Shown here: in pieces, positions 60,587 to 64,000 of the stretch
Layout: each line of letters starts with the position of its first letter
How positions within the stretch are numbered: position 1 is the first letter of the stretch
Assembly: GCF_007280555.1 (NCBI RefSeq)
Contig: NZ_VKDB01000002.1
Coordinates: 1 to 64,000 of the forward strand
Direction: 5' to 3'
Length of the DNA: 64,000 bases
Source of the DNA: Deinococcus detaillensis
Lineage (GTDB): Bacteria; Deinococcota; Deinococci; Deinococcales; Deinococcaceae
Notes under the pieces: model-generated
The model's input: the letters and a program-made list of their open reading frames with translations, nothing else
The model's database searches: none
Told to the model about the DNA's origin: nothing
Program-made: the position numbers and the translations under genes

Positions 60587-61509
60587 GCGGTGGAGGCATG
60601 AAGCTGCTGAGCGCGTGTCAGATACGCTTCCAGCCCCCCAGACTCGGCCCACCCGCCTGAGTCGGGAATGCGGGCCAGCAAGCCCTCGCCGTAAATATCC
60701 GCTGCGCCGAGTTCCGGCAAATGCACATACCCGATGTGGCATTCGCAGCTTGAGCGGCTGCATAGGCGGGGCCGCAGCAACTCGCGCACGTCCTGAGCGT
60801 AGATGTTGCCCAGAGGCCGCTCGATAAAGTGGCAGCGGCGAGCGGTGCCGTCGCCGTCCACGCTGATGACGCTCTCGCCCGCGCCGCAAGCATGGCCGCG
60901 CGTGCGGTAGCGGCGGGTATTGACTTCAAACAGGGGATCGGCAGCGCTTAGACGCGCCAAGTCAGGGGGTGAATAGTAGCTCTCCCCCACCTTGAAGGCG
61001 TTGACCCACAAATAAATTTCTGGCGGCAAAGCGGCCCTCAGCGCTTCTATTTCGCCGAAGTGGCTTTTCTTGCCGACCACGCCGACGCTGTAGCGCACAC
61101 CCAAGGTGTCGAGCTCCGCACACTTGGCCAGAAAGCGCTCGCGTTTGACTTCATTCGGGTGGTAGGTGGCCCACAACCCAATTTTGCTGCGCTCAGCATG
61201 GCCCAACCAAGCCAGCGAACCCGACAAGTTGGTTTGAATGGCCAGTTGCCGGATGTGCGGCGCGTGGCTGAGCCGTGTCAGGGCGGCCTGATAACGTGGC
61301 CTGACCAGCGCTTCGCCCCAGGGCGTGAACAAGATGGACAAATCAAACGGTTGCGCTTCGGCCCAGCTGATGAAGCGTTCCAGCGCCGCCGCGTCTGCCG
61401 CGTGTTCTGCCGCCGTCTCGGTGTGCTTGGCGAACGGGCAATAGGGGCAAGCGTAATTGCAACTCGAAAGCGGGCCTCTGTAAATCACGGAGAGGTGACT
61501 TACCTCCAC
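60562..61509 (-). CDS. STM4011-family radical SAM protein
   Basis: A 315-residue radical SAM enzyme. The iron-sulfur motif CNYACPYC (CxxxCxxC) is at about residues 16-23, in GPLSSCNYACPYCPFAKH. Further Cys residues (HACGAGES; CSRSSCECH) lie near the C-terminus and could bind an auxiliary cluster. GTG 61509 is chosen because GAGGA lies 6 nt upstream; it overlaps the STM4012 gene by 10 bp. A 15-bp tandem repeat at the gene end gives the HASTAHASTA tail. The reaction is unknown. Confidence 0.88.
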   Translation of the reverse strand: MEVSHLSVIYRGPLSSCNYACPYCPFAKHTETAAEHAADAAALERFISWAEAQPFDLSILFTPWGEALVRPRYQAALTRLSHAPHIRQLAIQTNLSGSLAWLGHAERSKIGLWATYHPNEVKRERFLAKCAELDTLGVRYSVGVVGKKSHFGEIEALRAALPPEIYLWVNAFKVGESYYSPPDLARLSAADPLFEVNTRRYRTRGHACGAGESVISVDGDGTARRCHFIERPLGNIYAQDVRELLRPRLCSRSSCECHIGYVHLPELGAADIYGEGLLARIPDSGGWAESGGLEAYLTRAQQLHASTAHASTAGR

Positions 61510-62825
61510 TGGTAGTCCTCGCTCAGTGCACGCACGGCGGGCGAATACAGCCACGGCCCCAGCGCGTCTGATTGCTCCAGTCCGGCGGGAGTGAGGATCA
61601 ACCGACCCGTTTGCCAGTTTGCCAAGCCGAGTTCTGAGAGTTCGGCAAGTTGCGGAAAGTCACTCAGCGCCTCGCTGCCGAACTCGCGGGCGTACAGCGC
61701 CGCGTCCAGTCCAGAAAAGTGCAGCAGCGATTGAAGCGCGAACCTGCGCCGCCGCTCGTCTGGGCTGAGCTGAATGCCGTGCGTGATAAAGCCAAACGAT
61801 TCGGCAGGCCGCGCCACGTAATCGGCAATGATCTCGCGCACCCCCACCGCGCCCACCGCGTATTCGCTGGAATAGTGCAGTGACCGCGTGTACGAGCGAG
61901 CGCCGCAGCCGAGGCCCACCATTCCGTCGAGCTGACAGGTGTATTCAGGTTCGGATGTCAGTGGTAGAGCGGATTTCTGGAATCGGCGCATAGAAGTCTG
62001 CGTGTAGCCGCTGGAGAGCAGAAATTCGCGCCCCAACTGGTAGAGTTCCAGCCGCTCGTCGTCCCAGGTGCGGCCCAGCCGTCCGATGCCGGTCAGCGGG
62101 CGCACGTACAGCGGGTACAAAAACAGTTCTTCCGGCGACCACTCCAGCGCGGCTTGCAGCGAGGCCAGCCAGGTTTGCGGCGTTTGGTGGGCCAGGCCGT
62201 AAATCAGATCTATGTTCAGCCCGCTCAGGCCAGCGGCGCGGATGTTGCCCAGCGCCCTCAGGACTTCTGCCGTGCGCTGGGCGCGGCCCACGCTCCGAAC
62301 CTCGGCTTCGACAAAACTCTGCACGCCGATGCTGACGCGGCTGACGCCCCTTTCAGCCAGCACTTGCAGGCGATCTGGGGTGGCGGTGGCGGGCGAGGTC
62401 TCCACGCTGGTCGGCAGGCCCGCCACGCCAAACTGTCTGTCCAGCACCCCAAATACCCTTTCCAAGTCGCCCGCTTCCAGATAAGTCGGTGTGCCGCCGC
62501 CGAGAGCGACTTGCGAAAAAGTGGCTCCGCCCAGCTCACGGCTGACCACTTCGGCTTGGCGTTCCAGCGCGGCGAGGTAGCCCTGCTCCAAACTGAGTGG
62601 GGCGTTCACAGTCGTAAACAGATTGCAAAAGCCGCAGCGCATTTCGCAGAAGGGAATGTGCAGATACAAAAACAGTGCCGAGCGGTCTTGGGTGGCCCAC
62701 GCCTCCGAGAGTTTGATCGGCGGGTCAAGCGGGCGGTAAGCGGTTTTGTGCGGGTAAGCGTAGGTGTAGCTCTGGTAAGGCCCGCCGCTGAGCAGATCAG
62801 GCAGGGAGGCGGTGGCGGCGGTCAT
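61500..62825 (-). CDS. STM4012-family radical SAM protein (HemN-like)
   Basis: A 441-residue radical SAM protein with the coproporphyrinogen dehydrogenase-like layout. CEMRCGFCN (CxxxCxxC) is near residue 60 in YLHIPFCEMRCGFCNL; ALGGGTPTYL, RVSIGVQSF and NIDLIYGLAHQT follow the HemN/HemW pattern, and a C-terminal HemN-like domain is present. Despite the resemblance, this family is distinct from haem biosynthesis enzymes and clusters with STM4011 and STM4013. It overlaps STM4013 by 4 bp. Confidence 0.9.
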   Translation of the reverse strand: MTAATASLPDLLSGGPYQSYTYAYPHKTAYRPLDPPIKLSEAWATQDRSALFLYLHIPFCEMRCGFCNLFTTVNAPLSLEQGYLAALERQAEVVSRELGGATFSQVALGGGTPTYLEAGDLERVFGVLDRQFGVAGLPTSVETSPATATPDRLQVLAERGVSRVSIGVQSFVEAEVRSVGRAQRTAEVLRALGNIRAAGLSGLNIDLIYGLAHQTPQTWLASLQAALEWSPEELFLYPLYVRPLTGIGRLGRTWDDERLELYQLGREFLLSSGYTQTSMRRFQKSALPLTSEPEYTCQLDGMVGLGCGARSYTRSLHYSSEYAVGAVGVREIIADYVARPAESFGFITHGIQLSPDERRRRFALQSLLHFSGLDAALYAREFGSEALSDFPQLAELSELGLANWQTGRLILTPAGLEQSDALGPWLYSPAVRALSEDYQWR

Positions 62826-63631
62826 GCCTTAGTTTGCCGCAGCAACGTCTCGGCGTAAGGCACCGTCCACACCTTCGGATGGGCCAGTCGGTGGCCCCAG
62901 TAGCCGTCGTCTCCGAAGCAGGTGCCGTGATCGGCGCACACGATCAGCAGCGTGTCGCCGCGTACTTGCAGCGCCGCCAGCAAAATGGGCAGCGCCGCGT
63001 CTACCGTTCTCAGAGCTGCCCGCTGACTTTCTGGCGAGTCTCGCTTTGCTCCCGCCAGATAAAAATGCGTTGGTGTATGGGTGGCAGCCACATTCAGCAG
63101 CAAAAAGACTTTTTGTTCGGGTGGCTGGGCGCTCAAAGCCGCCGCCGCTTTGTGCATCTGAACCGAGGCTGAATCGGGATTTTTGACGCCGCTGGCGGGC
63201 GACCAGTGCGCTTCATCAAACAGATCGGGCAAGACGCTGCCCAGCGCCGAGCGGCCATTGAAAAAGCCCACCCCGCCGACGCAGAGCGTGCGGTAGCCGC
63301 GTGCCGAGAGAGCAGCGGGCAGCGCCGCTTCGTCGAAGGTGAAGGTCTGGGCCGAGGTGCTGCGGCTGCCTTCAAAGCTGGCCGCAAAGAGGCGCGGATG
63401 CCGCCCCGGACGCGCGGGCGTCGGCAAGAAGCCTGATAAAAAAGCGTGGTGAGCCGCGTAGGTAAAGCTGCCGGGGGTGTGCCGCTCTTCCCAAGCGCCG
63501 CCCGGTAAGAGAGCTGCCAAGTTCGGCGTTTCCCCGAGTTCGAGCGCCCGCACGGCCACGTCAAAACGCAGGCTGTCCAGCGTGACGAGCGCCACGTTGC
63601 ATGTTCCAATCAGCTCACGGGCGGGCAGCAT
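62822..63631 (-). CDS. STM4013/SEN3800-family hydrolase (alkaline phosphatase/sulfatase fold)
   Basis: A 269-residue protein of the alkaline phosphatase superfamily. ALVTLDSLRFDVA supplies the first metal-binding Asp and nucleophile region, and VCADHGTCFGDDGYWGH supplies the later Asp-His metal ligands. A cytoplasmic location is likely since there is no signal peptide. The ATG at 63631 overlaps the STM4014 stop (TAATG); upstream in-frame residues are unlike the family. Substrate unknown. Confidence 0.88.
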   Translation of the reverse strand: MLPARELIGTCNVALVTLDSLRFDVAVRALELGETPNLAALLPGGAWEERHTPGSFTYAAHHAFLSGFLPTPARPGRHPRLFAASFEGSRSTSAQTFTFDEAALPAALSARGYRTLCVGGVGFFNGRSALGSVLPDLFDEAHWSPASGVKNPDSASVQMHKAAAALSAQPPEQKVFLLLNVAATHTPTHFYLAGAKRDSPESQRAALRTVDAALPILLAALQVRGDTLLIVCADHGTCFGDDGYWGHRLAHPKVWTVPYAETLLRQTKA

Positions 63632-64000
63632 TAAAGCGGCCCCAGTGCGGCTAGCTCCGCCGCGTAAGTGTCTTGACCGTCCACCAAAACGCCCCGGTGA
63701 TAATCGCCAAAAGCGTTGACTTCCAAGACCGCGTGGCGCTTCCAATTCGGGGTCAGCAGCACGTCCACGCCACCGTAAAGTGCGCCGGGAAAGGCGGCGA
63801 GGGCAGCTTGACAGGTTTCTTGTACTGCCGCCCAGCGCTCCTCACCCACTGCTGCCAGCAGAGCCGCCACGTCGCCGCGCTGATTGCCACCGTGCTTGTT
63901 GCCCAAATGCAGATTGGTGATCGGCCCCTGCGCCTGCCTGACCAAAGTGTGCCGCGCCCGTCCGCCGATAACCACCACCCGCAGATCGATGCTGCCGCCG
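63631..64000 (-). CDS. STM4014-family ATP-grasp-like protein (partial, runs off the window)
   Basis: The C-terminal 122 codons of a protein whose start lies beyond 64000. LEVNAFGDYHRGVLVDG and GGVDVLL match the end of an ATP-grasp ligase fold, with Asp, Glu and Asn metal ligands. The first gene of the STM4014-4013-4012-4011 operon as seen here. An ATP-grasp enzyme in the set suggests that an amide or ester bond is formed on a peptide or small molecule. Confidence 0.8.
   Translation of the reverse strand, partial: GGSIDLRVVVIGGRARHTLVRQAQGPITNLHLGNKHGGNQRGDVAALLAAVGEERWAAVQETCQAALAAFPGALYGGVDVLLTPNWKRHAVLEVNAFGDYHRGVLVDGQDTYAAELAALGPL

Overview
The window looks like part of a secondary replicon (megaplasmid or chromid) of a Deinococcus species. 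Four things point there. The glutaminyl-tRNA synthetase carries the YqeY-like C-terminal extension known from Deinococcus. A HucR/uricase locus of the D. radiodurans type is present. Many genes look leaderless, with a TAnnnT box 5-7 nt before the start codon. A RepA-type initiator gene sits next to nine iterons.

Layout. 1-2.5 kb: the end of a possible transposase, then three tandem 10-codon genes encoding almost identical peptides (M-S/N-KAIKDFGN) with their own ribosome binding sites and terminator, divergent from a TPR-SARP regulator. 2.7-11.7 kb: alpha-glucosidase, and a LacI-controlled operon with an alpha-glucan/sugar ABC importer and a glycogen-debranching-type enzyme. 11.8-14.3 kb: a second TPR-SARP regulator and a subtilase remnant. 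14.4-22.8 kb: a Met-rich secreted protein, a SnoaL-like protein, glnS, a small GNAT, wrbA, an APH-like kinase, mmsA and a class III aminotransferase. 22.9-24.9 kb: repA and the iteron origin. 25-28.2 kb: urate oxidation operon (uraD, uricase, HIU hydrolase) with hucR and a TetR regulator. 28.3-36.8 kb: LacI regulator with paired operators, two maltose-type permeases without a binding protein, galM, a GH51 arabinofuranosidase, and a metal-sensing ArsR coupled to a methyltransferase. 36.9-47.5 kb: a polyol operon (binding protein, two permeases, kinase, three dehydrogenases, xylulokinase) divergent from its LacI regulator. 47.9-59.1 kb: purine salvage and catabolism (xdhA, xdhB, xdhC, guaD, two NCS2 permeases), interrupted by a pair of paralogous lipoproteins. 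59.2-64 kb: a conserved small protein, an LRR/DUF6745-like protein, and an STM4014-4013-4012-4011 operon that runs off the right edge.

How the genes fit together. Guanine can be deaminated to xanthine (GuaD), oxidised to urate (XdhABC) and taken on to allantoin (uricase, UraH, UraD). A HucR-type palindrome with a strong promoter lies before the uraD operon, and a near-identical one lies before the NCS2 permease 31 kb away, so the two loci probably share control. The sugar blocks cover alpha-glucans, arabinosides and polyols, each with a local LacI regulator; no ABC ATPase gene is present, so a shared one elsewhere is likely.

The most novel candidates are the tandem micro-peptide genes facing a TPR-SARP regulator, which resemble a peptide-signalling cassette, and the STM4011-4014 radical-SAM cluster with its LRR partner, whose chemistry is not known to me.
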